Assembly (NCBI RefSeq): GCF_040797425.1
Contig: NZ_JBFNEH010000001.1
Coordinates: forward strand, 1-64,000
Direction of reading: 5' to 3'
Length of the DNA: 64,000 nucleotides
Source of the DNA: Symbiobacterium sp040797425
GTDB taxonomy: Bacteria > Bacillota > Sulfobacillia > Symbiobacteriales > Symbiobacteriaceae
Shown here piece by piece: positions 52,111 to 60,803 of the stretch (position 1 is its first letter; each line of letters starts with the position of its first letter). A model generated the notes under the pieces. It saw only the letters and a list, made by a program, of their open reading frames with translations, was not told the DNA's origin and searched no databases. Both the position numbers and the translations under genes were made by a program.

Positions 52111-52959
52111 CTAGTGCATCCCCCAGGGCCCTCGGATCGTCTTGCCATACACAACCCGTTTCCGGGAGCCGCCCCAGGGACCGGGCCGACGGATACGCCG
52201 GGTCCGGCTCAGCTCCATCCAGAGCAAGACGGCTACGGGCACGGCACAGGCGAGGAACAGGGCGCCCTCGGAGTAGGTGAGGCCCAGCAGGCGTCGGCCC
52301 AGGTCCAGGCCGATGTGCACACCTCCCACCAGCCACACCGACTGCGTCTGCAGGAAGAGCAGGCTGAGGAGGACGGAGAGGGCCAGCGTGCCCGGCCCGC
52401 TGATGGCCGGATACACCGTCCCGAGCATGAACATCTCCTGGAGCAAGGGGGCGATCAGGCCCCATACCACCGGGGCTGCCAGCGCCAGGATGAGGACCTC
52501 CTGATCCGACAGGTCCTGCTCGAATCGGGAGATCAGGATTCCGCGGAAGATAAGCTCAACGCCAAACAGGGCCACCGCGGCCAGTGCCGCCTGGAGCAGC
52601 GGCTCGGGCGCCAGAATGGGCTGGGGCGTGCGGCCCCAGGCGGAGACCAGGAAGCCGACTCCGGCCAGCGCCAGGCCCCCGGCCAGACCCGGAAGCAACC
52701 AGAACCAGGCCGCCGGCGTAGTGCGCAGACCGGCGTTGTCCGACTTCCACCCCCACCGCCAGTCCACGTAGGTGAGTGCCCCCCATATGGGAACCACGGC
52801 ATGACTGACGCCCACCACCCAGGTGGCCACGCCGGGCACCACCCAGGGCAGCAATCCAAACAGCAGGACCACCCGGTCTGCCAGCCCCTGCAGCAGCGAG
52901 AGCAGGAGCAGGAAGCCGGCCACCGTCCACACCGAAGACCAGAAGCGGCTCATGGGCAT
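52111..52959 (-). CDS. CPBP-family-like intramembrane protease homologue with altered first motif
   Basis: 282 aa with about seven hydrophobic segments and a basic C-terminal tail of about 35 residues. Residues 134-139 (VELIFR in FGVELIFRGIL) align with the E-E-x-x-x-R motif of CPBP (Abi/CAAX) proteases, but the first Glu is Val. The second motif, GGVHIGLDL (H215), keeps its His. Active members cleave peptides or prenyl proteins within the membrane; loss of one Glu may mean weak or no protease activity. ATG 52959 has AAGGGGGG 7 nt upstream. It lies downstream of, and divergent from, the SGNH genes. The relation to argF is unclear. Confidence 0.65.
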   Translation of the reverse strand: MPMSRFWSSVWTVAGFLLLLSLLQGLADRVVLLFGLLPWVVPGVATWVVGVSHAVVPIWGALTYVDWRWGWKSDNAGLRTTPAAWFWLLPGLAGGLALAGVGFLVSAWGRTPQPILAPEPLLQAALAAVALFGVELIFRGILISRFEQDLSDQEVLILALAAPVVWGLIAPLLQEMFMLGTVYPAISGPGTLALSVLLSLLFLQTQSVWLVGGVHIGLDLGRRLLGLTYSEGALFLACAVPVAVLLWMELSRTRRIRRPGPWGGSRKRVVYGKTIRGPWGMH

Positions 52960-53038
52960 CGGTCGTCCCCCCTTTGCTCAGTGCATGGGACTGCGTGCGC
53001 CGGCGCGCCGGATACGGGTGTGAAGGGAGTTATACCCG

Positions 53039-54211
53039 TTGTCGTCCGCGTGGAAGTATGTTATCGCGTACCTGGTTATCATTCAACTCTTCCTCGACCT
53101 CGTCGTGCCTGCCTCGTGGGTGTATCACTACCGGGTGCCTTACGAGATCTTCAAGGATGACCCCCACGTCATCGACCTGGCCCTGGACCGGATCGCCCGC
53201 GAGATTCACCGCAAGCAGATCACCGATTACGTGTTCCTGCTCGGGGACTCGGTGATGTACAGCGGTCCGGGCGGCCCCGATCAGTCGATTGGCTACTACA
53301 TGGAGAAGATCAGCGCGGCGAGAGGCCGCCCGCTGCGCGTTTTCAACCTGGCCCAGCCCGCCATGCAGGCCGGCGACATCTACATCGTGCTCCACAAGCT
53401 GAAGGAGCGGGGGCTGGCCACCGATCGGGTGGTGATCAACCTGCTCTACGGGGGCTTCGTCGCCCGCCGCCCGAACCCGCCCATCGTGTACTGGCTGGGC
53501 GACGACCTGCGCCGGGTCGACCCCGAGGCCTGGAGGCGCCATCGAGAGGCCCTCCTCCAGGTTCCCGAGGTCCGGATGGCCCACACCTGGAGGCAGCGGC
53601 TTGACCTGTTCCTGCGGCGCCACGTCTCCCTGATGGCCTACCGGGCCACCCTCCGGGACCGTCTGTTCCAGTGGCTGCAGCGCAGCGAGGAGGTCTACAA
53701 CACGCAGCCCTGGCACGAGAAGCCCTGGCTGCCGGCGCTGATGCAGGAAGACCAGCACCAGCAGTACTTCAGGCCGCACCCCTTCGACATGACGGCCTCC
53801 AACCCCCAGATCGACTTCCTGCAGCGCATCCTGGCGCTGACCGCCGACCGCCCGCCGCTCATCTTCCTCACCCCGTCCAACCAGGTGCTGATGGAGGCCA
53901 ACGTTGCACACCCCGGGTATCAGGCCAACCTGCGAGCGGTGGACGCGTGGTTCGCGAACAAGCCTGCGTACTACTACAACTGGGAGAGCGCCCTGCCCGA
54001 CGGCCTCTTTGCCGACCACGTCCACCTCACGCCGGAGGGCTACGGAGGTGCTCGCGGGCATGATCCTGGACGCCCTCAGGAAGGTGGAGGCCCGTGGCTC
54101 AGGCCGGCCAGGTGCCCCCTTGCTCGGGCCGCAGGCCGACCGCCGGGAGCGGCCCGGCGCCACCGGCTGCGGCGCATGAGCTGCCCCGAAAACGCGTGCA
54201 CAGCAATCTAA
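53039..54211 (+). CDS. SGNH-hydrolase-like acyltransferase partner, copy 1 (C terminus frameshifted)
   Basis: Starts at TTG 53039 (AAGGGAG 9 nt upstream), as does copy 2. An N-terminal membrane anchor (about 6-25) precedes the SGNH core: the GDS block VFLLGDSVMYSGPGG (about 67-81) and the Asp-His pair of DHVHLTPEGY (about 325). It is very similar to copy 2 (54290-55363) up to GYE. At about 54044-54048 it has GGAGG where copy 2 has GAAG; this extra base shifts the frame. The translated end (about 55 residues to 54211) is unrelated Arg/Gly-rich text, and the restored frame would end at 54179. Catalytic residues precede the shift, so activity may survive. No MBOAT gene follows this copy directly. 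Confidence 0.7.
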   Translation: MSSAWKYVIAYLVIIQLFLDLVVPASWVYHYRVPYEIFKDDPHVIDLALDRIAREIHRKQITDYVFLLGDSVMYSGPGGPDQSIGYYMEKISAARGRPLRVFNLAQPAMQAGDIYIVLHKLKERGLATDRVVINLLYGGFVARRPNPPIVYWLGDDLRRVDPEAWRRHREALLQVPEVRMAHTWRQRLDLFLRRHVSLMAYRATLRDRLFQWLQRSEEVYNTQPWHEKPWLPALMQEDQHQQYFRPHPFDMTASNPQIDFLQRILALTADRPPLIFLTPSNQVLMEANVAHPGYQANLRAVDAWFANKPAYYYNWESALPDGLFADHVHLTPEGYGGARGHDPGRPQEGGGPWLRPARCPLARAAGRPPGAARRHRLRRMSCPENACTAI

Positions 54212-54289
54212 TGCACACTATACTGTGAACGTGGTGTTGTTTTTCGCTTCACGCGCCTCATTCGTACCATGTGAAGGGAGCCCACCAGG

Positions 54290-55363
54290 TTGTCGTCTAC
54301 TTGGAAATATGTACTGGCATACCTGCTAATCCTGCAGTTCACCATCGGTCTCGTCGTGCCTTCGTCATGGGTGTACTGGTACCGCGTTCCCTACGAAACC
54401 TTCAAGGACGACCCACACGTTCTCGATGTGGCGCTGGACCGGATCGCCGACGAGATTCGACGCGAGCAGATCACGGACTACGTGTTCCTCCTCGGGGACT
54501 CGGTCATGTACAGCGGCCCCGGCGGCCCTGAACAGTCGATCGGATACTACCTTGAACAGCTCAGCGCCGAACGGGGCCGCCCCCTGCGCGCCTACAACCT
54601 GGCCCAGCCCGCCATGCAGGCTGGCGACATCTACATCGTACTACAGAAGATCCGAAAGCGGGGCCTCAGCACGGACCACGTGGTCATCGACCTGATGTAC
54701 GGCGGCTTCGTGGCCCGCACCCCCAACCCGCCCATCGTGTACTGGCTGGGCGACGACCTGCGGGAGGTTGACCCGGAGGCCTGGGCAGAATACGGGGAGG
54801 CGCTCCTCCAGATCGCCGAAGCCCGGATGGCCCGCACCTGGAAGGAGCGGCTCGACCTCTTCCTGCGGCGGCACGTCTCCCTCTGGACGTACCGGGCCAC
54901 CCTGCGGAAGCAGCTGCTCCGGCGGATCCAGCAGAGCGAGGAGGTCTACAACACCCAGCCCTGGTACGAGAAGCCGTACCTCCCGGACTTGATGAAGGAT
55001 GCCCAGTACCAGAAGCTGTTCGACCCCGAGCCCTTCGACATGACGGAGGCCAATCCACAGATTGGTTTCCTGGAGCGCATTCTGGCAGCGACGGCCGACC
55101 ATCCGCCGCTCATCTTTCTGACCCCGGCCAACCAGGTGCTGATGGAGGCCAACACCTCAGACCCCGGGTACCAGGCCAACCTGCGGGCCCTGGACGCCTG
55201 GTTCGCGGACAAGCCTGCGTACTACTACAACTGGGAGAGCGCCCTGCCCGACCGCCTGTTTGCGGATCACGTCCACCTGACGCCAGAAGGGTACGAAGTG
55301 CTCGCCGGCATGATCCTGGATGCCCTGGAGGAGATGGAAGCCCGTGCTGTTTCACAGCCCTGA
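54290..55363 (+). CDS. SGNH-hydrolase-like acyltransferase partner, copy 2 (intact)
   Basis: 357 aa from TTG 54290 (AAGGGAG 9 nt upstream). It has a membrane anchor at about 6-28, then an extracytoplasmic SGNH/AlgX-like domain with nucleophile GDSV in YVFLLGDSVMYSG, GGFVAR in the oxyanion region, and DHVHLTPEGYEVLAGMIL carrying the Asp-His dyad. Proteins of this type accept acyl groups passed by an MBOAT membrane protein and transfer them to surface polysaccharide or peptidoglycan. The MBOAT gene overlaps its 3' end by 20 nt, supporting a pair. The acceptor polymer is unknown. Confidence 0.8.
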   Translation: MSSTWKYVLAYLLILQFTIGLVVPSSWVYWYRVPYETFKDDPHVLDVALDRIADEIRREQITDYVFLLGDSVMYSGPGGPEQSIGYYLEQLSAERGRPLRAYNLAQPAMQAGDIYIVLQKIRKRGLSTDHVVIDLMYGGFVARTPNPPIVYWLGDDLREVDPEAWAEYGEALLQIAEARMARTWKERLDLFLRRHVSLWTYRATLRKQLLRRIQQSEEVYNTQPWYEKPYLPDLMKDAQYQKLFDPEPFDMTEANPQIGFLERILAATADHPPLIFLTPANQVLMEANTSDPGYQANLRALDAWFADKPAYYYNWESALPDRLFADHVHLTPEGYEVLAGMILDALEEMEARAVSQP

Positions 55364-56759
55364 GTTCGTGCTCACCATGCTGGCCACCCTGCTGCTCTAC
55401 TGGAGCTTCCCCCGAGCGCGCACCCCCATCCTGGCGGTGGCCAACCTGGTTTTCTACGGCGCCTCGGGCCTCGAGTACCTGGCGCTCTTCCTGGCCATCT
55501 CGAGCCTTATCTACGGACTCTCCCGGGCCATCGAGCGGGGCGTGCGCCCCCGGTTGCTCATGGTGACCGGCGTCACGCTGGCGCTGCTCAACCTGGGGGT
55601 CTTCAAGTACACGGCCTTCGCGGCCAGCAACCTGGAGCGGCTGCTGCACCTCGGTCTGGACCCCACCCAGTTCGAACTGCTCCTGCCGGTGGGCATCAGC
55701 TTCTACACCTTCCAGCTGGTGGCCTACCTGGTGGACGTCTACAAAGGCCGAGTCGCCCCTGCCCGCAACCTGCTGGAATTCTGGGTCTTCATCGCCTTCT
55801 TCGGCCAGCTCATCGCCGGTCCGATCATGCGGGCTGAAGACTTCCTGCCCCAGGTGGAGAACGAGACGCAGATCCGGTTCAGCCCCCGGGAGTTCAGGCT
55901 GGGCGTCTTCCTCTTTATCATCGGCCTCGTGAAGAAGGTGATCCTGGCCGACCAGATCGCACCGTACGCCGACCAGTTCTTTGCGCAGGCCTGGTCCCTG
56001 GGAGGGCTGGAGTGCTGGATTGCGGCCTACTTCTTCGCCTTCCAGATCTACTTCGACTTCTCGGCGTACAGCGATATGGCGCTGGGCGTGGGTCACCTCT
56101 TCGGCTTCAGCCTCACCCCCAACTTCGAGACCCCCTACCTGTCCGGCAACCCCTCCGAGTTCTGGCGGCGCTGGCACATCACCCTCTCCCGGTGGATCCG
56201 CGACTACATCTATATCCCCCTCGGGGGCTCCCGCCGCGGCGAGGTGCGCGCCGCACTCAATCTGCTCATCGCCATGGGCCTGTCGGGCCTGTGGCACGGC
56301 GCCGCCTGGACCTTCGTGGCGTGGGGGCTCTACCACGGCCTCCTCTCCGCGGGCCACCGGCTGTGGCGGCGCCGGGTGCTCACCCGCTTCCGCTGGCCCC
56401 TGCCTGACTGGATGGTGCGCTGGGCGTCGGTCTTCCTGATGTTCCAGGCCACCACCGTGGGCTGGGTCTTCTTCCGGGCCAACGGCCTGCGGCAGGCGCT
56501 GCACATGATCCGCCGGATGCTGACGCTGGCTGACCTGCACCTCACCCGCATCAACGCCCGGTACCTTTGCATCATCCTGCTCCTCTGGCTGCTGCACCTG
56601 GCCGAATTCTGGTTCCGGCACCGGCAGCGCGAACTCTACGCGGCATGGACCCGTTGGGTGCCCAGCCCTGTACGGGCCCTGGCCTACACGGCCGTGGTCG
56701 TGCTGATCGTTCTCCTCTCGGCCCCCGATCAGAACACGTTCATCTACTTCCGGTTCTAG
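55344..56759 (+). CDS. MBOAT-family O-acyltransferase, AlgI/DltB-like
   Basis: About 471 aa from GTG 55344, GGAGGAGA 9 nt upstream, overlapping the end of the SGNH gene. It has about ten hydrophobic segments. MBOAT signatures are LPVGISFYTFQLVAYLVDVYKG, FFAFQIYFDFSAYSDMALGVGHLFGF, NPSEFWRRWHITLSRWIRDYIYIPLGGSRRG and the catalytic-His segment MGLSGLWHGAAWTFVAWGLYHG, as in AlgI. It moves acyl groups from a cytoplasmic donor across the membrane to the SGNH partner. The cluster holds no glycan-synthesis genes, so the acceptor is not apparent. Confidence 0.94.
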   Translation: MLFHSPEFVLTMLATLLLYWSFPRARTPILAVANLVFYGASGLEYLALFLAISSLIYGLSRAIERGVRPRLLMVTGVTLALLNLGVFKYTAFAASNLERLLHLGLDPTQFELLLPVGISFYTFQLVAYLVDVYKGRVAPARNLLEFWVFIAFFGQLIAGPIMRAEDFLPQVENETQIRFSPREFRLGVFLFIIGLVKKVILADQIAPYADQFFAQAWSLGGLECWIAAYFFAFQIYFDFSAYSDMALGVGHLFGFSLTPNFETPYLSGNPSEFWRRWHITLSRWIRDYIYIPLGGSRRGEVRAALNLLIAMGLSGLWHGAAWTFVAWGLYHGLLSAGHRLWRRRVLTRFRWPLPDWMVRWASVFLMFQATTVGWVFFRANGLRQALHMIRRMLTLADLHLTRINARYLCIILLLWLLHLAEFWFRHRQRELYAAWTRWVPSPVRALAYTAVVVLIVLLSAPDQNTFIYFRF

Positions 56760-56899
56760 CGGGCGTCCGTCCCCGGCTCCTCCCCGCCAGGGCCCCACGC
56801 TTCCGGCGCTCCACAGCTGCCGGCAGCCCCGGCTGGAATAGGCGCTTTGCAACGGTTGGATACTAACCGGCAGGCACCTGTACGTAAGGAGGATCGAGG

Positions 56900-57604
56900 A
56901 TGGGATACCCGCTGCTGGTGGCGCTGGCGCTGATCGCCACCGGCGTCCTCTTCATGCTGGCGGCCCCTCCGCCGCGGGGCCGCCGCCCGTCCGCCGCAAC
57001 GGGAGCCGGGGCGGCGTTCTCCGCCCGGATGAACATGGAGGCGGCTGCGGAACTGACGCAGCCTTCCCCGGTCGAGCCGGAGGCCCCGCAGGACCTGCCG
57101 GGGGCGGAGAACCCGCAGGGCCGCGGCAGCCCGGGCAGCGGCGGCGGGGAGGTTGGCGACGACGGGGCAGGCGGCCGGCCGCAGGCGGCCACGGCGCCCG
57201 GCGGGGCCAACGCGGCGGAACCCCGGTGGACCGACGCAACGGCATGGTGGTCCGGGCCGGCGGAAGCCCGCCAGGCCGAAGCGGTGGAGCCCGAAGAGCC
57301 GGACGAGGTGCTGGCGGAAGCGGCAGGCGAGGGGAGCCTCCGGGTGACGTGGCGCCTGCGGGGCCGGAGCGAAGCGCGGCTGCAGGCGATGCTGGGAACG
57401 GACCGGTTTCAGGCCACGGTGCCGGGGCTCCGCGTGTTCGACGTCGCCGGCGGCGGGGCGCAGGACGTGGACGTCTCGCTGGATGGCGGGGAGACCCTGG
57501 TCAGCGGCCTCGCTCCGGGCCGGCGGTACGTGGTGGCGCTGGAGCGCCGGTCGCCTGCAGGCGATCGCTACCTCATCGCCGTCTCTTCGCCGGTCGAGGT
57601 CTGA
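56900..57604 (+). CDS. Membrane-anchored protein with a C-terminal DUF4912-like domain
   Basis: 234 aa from ATG 56900 with an AAGGAGG site about 8 nt upstream. One N-terminal membrane helix (about 4-22) is followed by a long Gly/Pro/Glu-rich disordered segment (about 25-140). The C-terminal ~90 residues contain SLRVTWRL, then LRVFDVAG, a ...GETLVSGLAPGRRYVVALE strand set and DRYLIAVSSPVEV. This resembles the DUF4912 beta-sandwich pattern (W.L ... LRVyDVTG ... Y.VELG ... IARSN.V), often beside glycan or sporulation genes. No catalytic residues are evident. The domain match is by eye only. Confidence 0.6.
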   Translation: MGYPLLVALALIATGVLFMLAAPPPRGRRPSAATGAGAAFSARMNMEAAAELTQPSPVEPEAPQDLPGAENPQGRGSPGSGGGEVGDDGAGGRPQAATAPGGANAAEPRWTDATAWWSGPAEARQAEAVEPEEPDEVLAEAAGEGSLRVTWRLRGRSEARLQAMLGTDRFQATVPGLRVFDVAGGGAQDVDVSLDGGETLVSGLAPGRRYVVALERRSPAGDRYLIAVSSPVEV

Positions 57605-57652
57605 CGGCGTCAACAATAGTCGACATTTTTCGCATTCCCTTGCTGGTATACT

Positions 57653-57673
57653 GGGGGCAGCAGCGCTGCCCCC
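57653..57673 (+). terminator. Terminator after the DUF4912-like gene
   Basis: A perfect 9-bp stem GGGGGCAGC/GCTGCCCCC with a 3-nt loop, followed by TTCACCTTTCC. It lies about 50 nt after the stop codon and just before the ABC-transporter promoter. Confidence 0.75.
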
Positions 57674-57706
57674 TTCACCTTTCCGTGGGATGCTTCCTCG
57701 CTCCTA

Positions 57707-57736
57707 TTGACATACTTCATTTTGGTAAAGTATCAT
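57707..57736 (+). promoter_or_regulatory. Sigma-A-type promoter of the ABC transporter operon, with an internal inverted repeat
   Basis: TTGACA (57707-57712, perfect -35), an 18-nt spacer and TATCAT (57731-57736). ATACTT at 57712-57717 and AAGTAT at 57728-57733 form an inverted repeat across the spacer, a likely operator for an unknown regulator. The leader to the ATG is about 155 nt. Confidence 0.75.
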
Positions 57737-57823
57737 AGTCCCTAAATCTGCGGATAGGCACATCACAATTCTGAAGGGGCTCGTCACGGGGACACACCGC
57801 CACCACGCCGACACAGCAACTCT

Positions 57824-57848
57824 GGGCCGCCCGCGCTTTCGGGCGCCC
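57824..57848 (+). promoter_or_regulatory. Possible attenuator hairpin in the transporter leader
   Basis: A 9-bp stem (GGG plus CGCCCG paired with CGGGCG plus CCC, one bulged C) with a CGCTTT loop is followed by TTCTCGTTTCC. It lies between the promoter and the permease start, so it may act as a leader terminator. No T-box, Trp-codon leader peptide or other known sensor was seen. Confidence 0.45.
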
Positions 57849-57896
57849 TTCTCGTTTCCACGACCCGCCAGACCGTTTCCGATTGGAGGCGTACTC

Positions 57897-58772
57897 ATGA
57901 ACTTCGTAGCCGACTTCCTGCTGCCCGTGTGCCAACAGGGCCTGGTCTGGGGGCTGGTTGCCCTCGGGGTGTGGATCACCTTCCGGGTGGTCAACGTGCC
58001 CGACCTGACGGTGGACGGCACTCTGACCACCGGGGCCGCCACGGCCGCACGCCTCCTGACCATGGGCGTTCATCCGGTCCCCGCCACGCTGGCCGGGTTC
58101 TTCACCGGCGCGGCCGGCGGCGTCATCACGGGACTCATCCACACCCGTCTGCGGGTGCAGCCGCTCCTGGCCAGCATCATCACCATGACGGGCCTCTACT
58201 CGGTCAACCTCCGCATCATGGGGCGGTCGAACATCGCCCTCTTCAACCTGACCACGCTGGTGCCCGACGACGATTGGGCGCAGCTCGCCCTCTTCGGCGT
58301 CATCGCCGCGGCCATGATCCTGCTGCTGAACCTCTTCTTCCGCACGGAACTGGGCCTGGCAATGCGGGCCACCGGCGACAACGACGCCATGGTCCGGATG
58401 CTCGGCGTCAGCAGCGACTCCATGCGGCTCCTGGCCTTCACGCTCTCCAACGGCATCGTGGGCCTCGGGGGCGCCTTCATCGCCCAGTATGGCGGCTTCG
58501 CGGACGCCCAGATGGGCATCGGCACCATCGTGGCCTCGCTGGCTGCGCTCATCACCGGCGAGACGCTCTTCGGCGCGTCCAGCGTTCCCCGGGCCACGGT
58601 CGCCGCCGTGCTGGGCTCCGTTGTCTACCGGGCACTGTACGCGCTGGCCCTGCGTGCGGGGTTCCAGGCCAGCGACCTGAAGCTGATCACCGCCGCGCTG
58701 GTGGTGGTCGCCCTCTCCATTCCCCAGATCAAGAAGAGCCTGCGGATGGCGGAAGGGGGTGAGGCCCGGTGA
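57897..58772 (+). CDS. ABC transporter permease, TrpY/ABC-2 substrate (BPD_2-type) family
   Basis: 291 aa with about eight hydrophobic segments. It starts with a LVWGLVALGVWITFRVVNVPDLTVDGTLTTGAA block, the motif of permeases paired with PF04392-type binding proteins (TrpX-like). Later it has FRTELGLAMRATGDNDAMVRMLGVSSDSMRLLAFTLSNGIVGLGGAFIAQYGGFAD, the LivH/RbsC-like cytoplasmic coupling loop. The ATG has a GGAGG site about 8 nt upstream. It is the first gene of a three-gene importer. The substrate may be an aromatic amino acid (tryptophan), as in streptococcal TrpXYZ, but this is inference by family. Confidence 0.85.
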   Translation: MNFVADFLLPVCQQGLVWGLVALGVWITFRVVNVPDLTVDGTLTTGAATAARLLTMGVHPVPATLAGFFTGAAGGVITGLIHTRLRVQPLLASIITMTGLYSVNLRIMGRSNIALFNLTTLVPDDDWAQLALFGVIAAAMILLLNLFFRTELGLAMRATGDNDAMVRMLGVSSDSMRLLAFTLSNGIVGLGGAFIAQYGGFADAQMGIGTIVASLAALITGETLFGASSVPRATVAAVLGSVVYRALYALALRAGFQASDLKLITAALVVVALSIPQIKKSLRMAEGGEAR

Positions 58773-59572
58773 CCGGTCTCACCATCGAAGGACTGCACAA
58801 GACCTTCTTCCCCGGCACCCCCAACGAGGTGAAGGCCCTGCAGGGCATCGACCTGACCCTGGCACCCGGGGAGTTCGTCACCGTGGTGGGCTCCAACGGG
58901 GCGGGCAAGTCGACCCTGCTGAACTCCGTGGCCGGGGTGATCACGCCCGATCGGGGGCGCATCCTGCTGGCGGGCACCGACATCACGCGCCAGACCGAGG
59001 TGGAGCGGGCCCGCCGCATCGGCCGGGTGCTGCAGAATCCGCTGGCGGGCACGGCGCCGAACCTGACCGTCGCGGAGAACCTCGCCCTGGCCATCGCCCG
59101 CGGCAGGCCCAGGGGGCTCGGCTGGGCCCTCACCGCCGCCAGGCGCCGCCGCTTCGAGGAGGAGCTGGCCCAACTGGGGCTCGGTCTGGAGCGCCGGCTG
59201 GATGATCGGGTGGGCCTGCTCTCCGGCGGCCAGCGCCAGGCGCTGAGCCTGCTCATGGCCACCCTGCAGCGCCCCGACATCCTGCTCCTGGACGAGCACA
59301 CCGCTGCGCTGGATCCGCGGGCCGCGGCGATCGTCGCCGACCTGACCAACCGCTGGGTGCGGCAGCTCCGCCTGACGACCCTGATGATCACCCACAACCT
59401 CGAGCAGGCGATCCGTCTGGGCGACCGGCTGATCATGATGCACGAGGGGCGCATCCTCTTCACCGTGAGTGGCCCGGAGAAGCAGCAGCTCACCATCGAC
59501 GGGCTGCGCAACGCCTTCGAACGGGTGCGCGGCGAGGGCTTCAACTACGATCGGGCCGTACTGGCCAACTAG
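58769..59572 (+). CDS. ABC transporter ATP-binding protein (partner of the permease)
   Basis: 267 aa. All ABC motifs are present: Walker A GSNGAGKSTLLNS (about 38-50), Q-loop RVLQNPLAG, signature LLSGGQRQALSLLMA, Walker B ILLLDEHTAALDP and the H-loop MITHNLEQAI. The GTG start at 58769 overlaps the permease stop by 4 nt (GTGA), so the two are coupled. It powers import of the ligand bound by the lipoprotein encoded downstream. Confidence 0.94.
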   Translation: MTGLTIEGLHKTFFPGTPNEVKALQGIDLTLAPGEFVTVVGSNGAGKSTLLNSVAGVITPDRGRILLAGTDITRQTEVERARRIGRVLQNPLAGTAPNLTVAENLALAIARGRPRGLGWALTAARRRRFEEELAQLGLGLERRLDDRVGLLSGGQRQALSLLMATLQRPDILLLDEHTAALDPRAAAIVADLTNRWVRQLRLTTLMITHNLEQAIRLGDRLIMMHEGRILFTVSGPEKQQLTIDGLRNAFERVRGEGFNYDRAVLAN

Positions 59573-59643
59573 GCGGTTCCCCCCTTGCGGGGGGTTCCCA
59601 TATAGAGAGAAGTTTAGAAGACACAGAGGAGGGCGATCCGCCA

Positions 59644-60729
59644 ATGCGTCGTGTGCTCGCAGTGCTGCTCACCGCCACACTCGTCCTGGCCGGGTGTGGC
59701 ACTTCCTCGCAGCCAGGGAGTTCCAGTTCGACCTCGTCCAGCAGCCAGGAGACCCAGCAGGCCGGCGCCGGGAGCAACCAGGAGGGCCAGCAGGCCGGTT
59801 CGTCGGAGCAGCAGACCTCCGAGCCGTCGGGGCCCATTCAGATCGGCCTGACGCAGATCGTTGAGCACCCGGCGCTGGACGCCACCCGGCAGGGCATCAT
59901 CGACGGGCTGGCAGAGGCGGGCTACGTGGACGGCCAGAACATCAAGATCGAGTTCCAGTCGGCTCAGGGCGAACCTACCGTGGCGCAGCAGATCGCGGAG
60001 AAGTTCGTGGCTGACCGGAAGGACCTGATCATCGCCATCGCCACCCGCAGCGCGCAGGCGGTGGTGCAGGCCACCAAGAACAACCCGATTCCGGTCGTCT
60101 TCAGTGCCGTCACCGACCCGGTGAGCGCCGGCCTGGTGTCGGACCTGCAGAAGCCCGGCGGCCACGTGACCGGCACCTCTGACCTGGTGCCCGTCAAGGT
60201 GCAGATGGAGCTGTTCGATCGGCTGGGCATCCAGGTGAAGAACCTGGGCGTCATCTACAACGCCGGCGAGGCCAACTCCGTGGCCCTGGTGGAGGACATC
60301 CGCGATGCCGCCGACGAACTGGGCTTCACCATCGTCGAGGCGATGGTGGCCAACGCGGCCGAGGTGCAGCAGGCAGCCCAGTCTTTGGTGGGCCGGGTGG
60401 ACGGCCTTTACCTGATCACCGACAACACCCTGGCCCAGGGCGTCGCGGCGGTGATCGACATCGCCCTGGGCCGCAAAATCCCGGCCATCTCCTCGGTGGA
60501 GAGCTACGTGGAGCAGGGTGCTCTGGCGACCCTCGGGCTCAATTACTACCTGCACGGCAAGCTCACCGCTCAGACGGTGGTGGAGGTGCTGGAGGGCAAG
60601 AACCCCGGCGACGTGCCGGTGCGGTACAACGAGGACCTGGCGCTGATGATCAATACGAAGACGGCGGAGGCCCTCGGCCTGGACATCCCGGCCACCGTGC
60701 TCGCAGAGGCCCAGAAGGTGGGCGAGTAG
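59644..60729 (+). CDS. ABC transporter substrate-binding lipoprotein, TrpX-like
   Basis: 361 aa. The lipobox LVLAGC (Cys about 18) ends a signal peptide, and a Ser/Gln-rich linker (about 20-60) follows. The type I periplasmic-binding fold has IQIGLTQIVEHPALDATRQGIIDGLAEAGYVDGQN, the standard opening of the PF04392/TrpX family, then AIATRSAQAVVQATKNNPIPVVFSAVTDPVSAGLV and GVAAVIDIALGRKIPAISSVESYVEQGALATLG. It is transcribed with the permease and ATPase genes (72-nt gap). The ligand is not determined; tryptophan is one possibility by family. Confidence 0.92.
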   Translation: MRRVLAVLLTATLVLAGCGTSSQPGSSSSTSSSSQETQQAGAGSNQEGQQAGSSEQQTSEPSGPIQIGLTQIVEHPALDATRQGIIDGLAEAGYVDGQNIKIEFQSAQGEPTVAQQIAEKFVADRKDLIIAIATRSAQAVVQATKNNPIPVVFSAVTDPVSAGLVSDLQKPGGHVTGTSDLVPVKVQMELFDRLGIQVKNLGVIYNAGEANSVALVEDIRDAADELGFTIVEAMVANAAEVQQAAQSLVGRVDGLYLITDNTLAQGVAAVIDIALGRKIPAISSVESYVEQGALATLGLNYYLHGKLTAQTVVEVLEGKNPGDVPVRYNEDLALMINTKTAEALGLDIPATVLAEAQKVGE

Positions 60730-60749
60730 GCAGCACAGAAAGCAGAAGC

Positions 60750-60788
60750 GGCGCTCCTTCGGGCGGTTTTCCGATCCGAAGGAGCGCC
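60750..60788 (+). terminator. Terminator between the convergent transporter and serpin genes
   Basis: A perfect 13-bp stem GGCGCTCCTTCGG/CCGAAGGAGCGCC with a 13-nt loop, followed by ATTTGCG. It can work on either strand, although neither side has a long U-run. Confidence 0.8.
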
Positions 60789-60803
60789 ATTTGCGTATGG
60801 CGC

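Noticed and set aside
57737..57896. T-box or Trp leader peptide before the TrpX-like transporter
   Set aside because: No T-box antiterminator motif and no short frame with Trp codons; only a generic hairpin remains.
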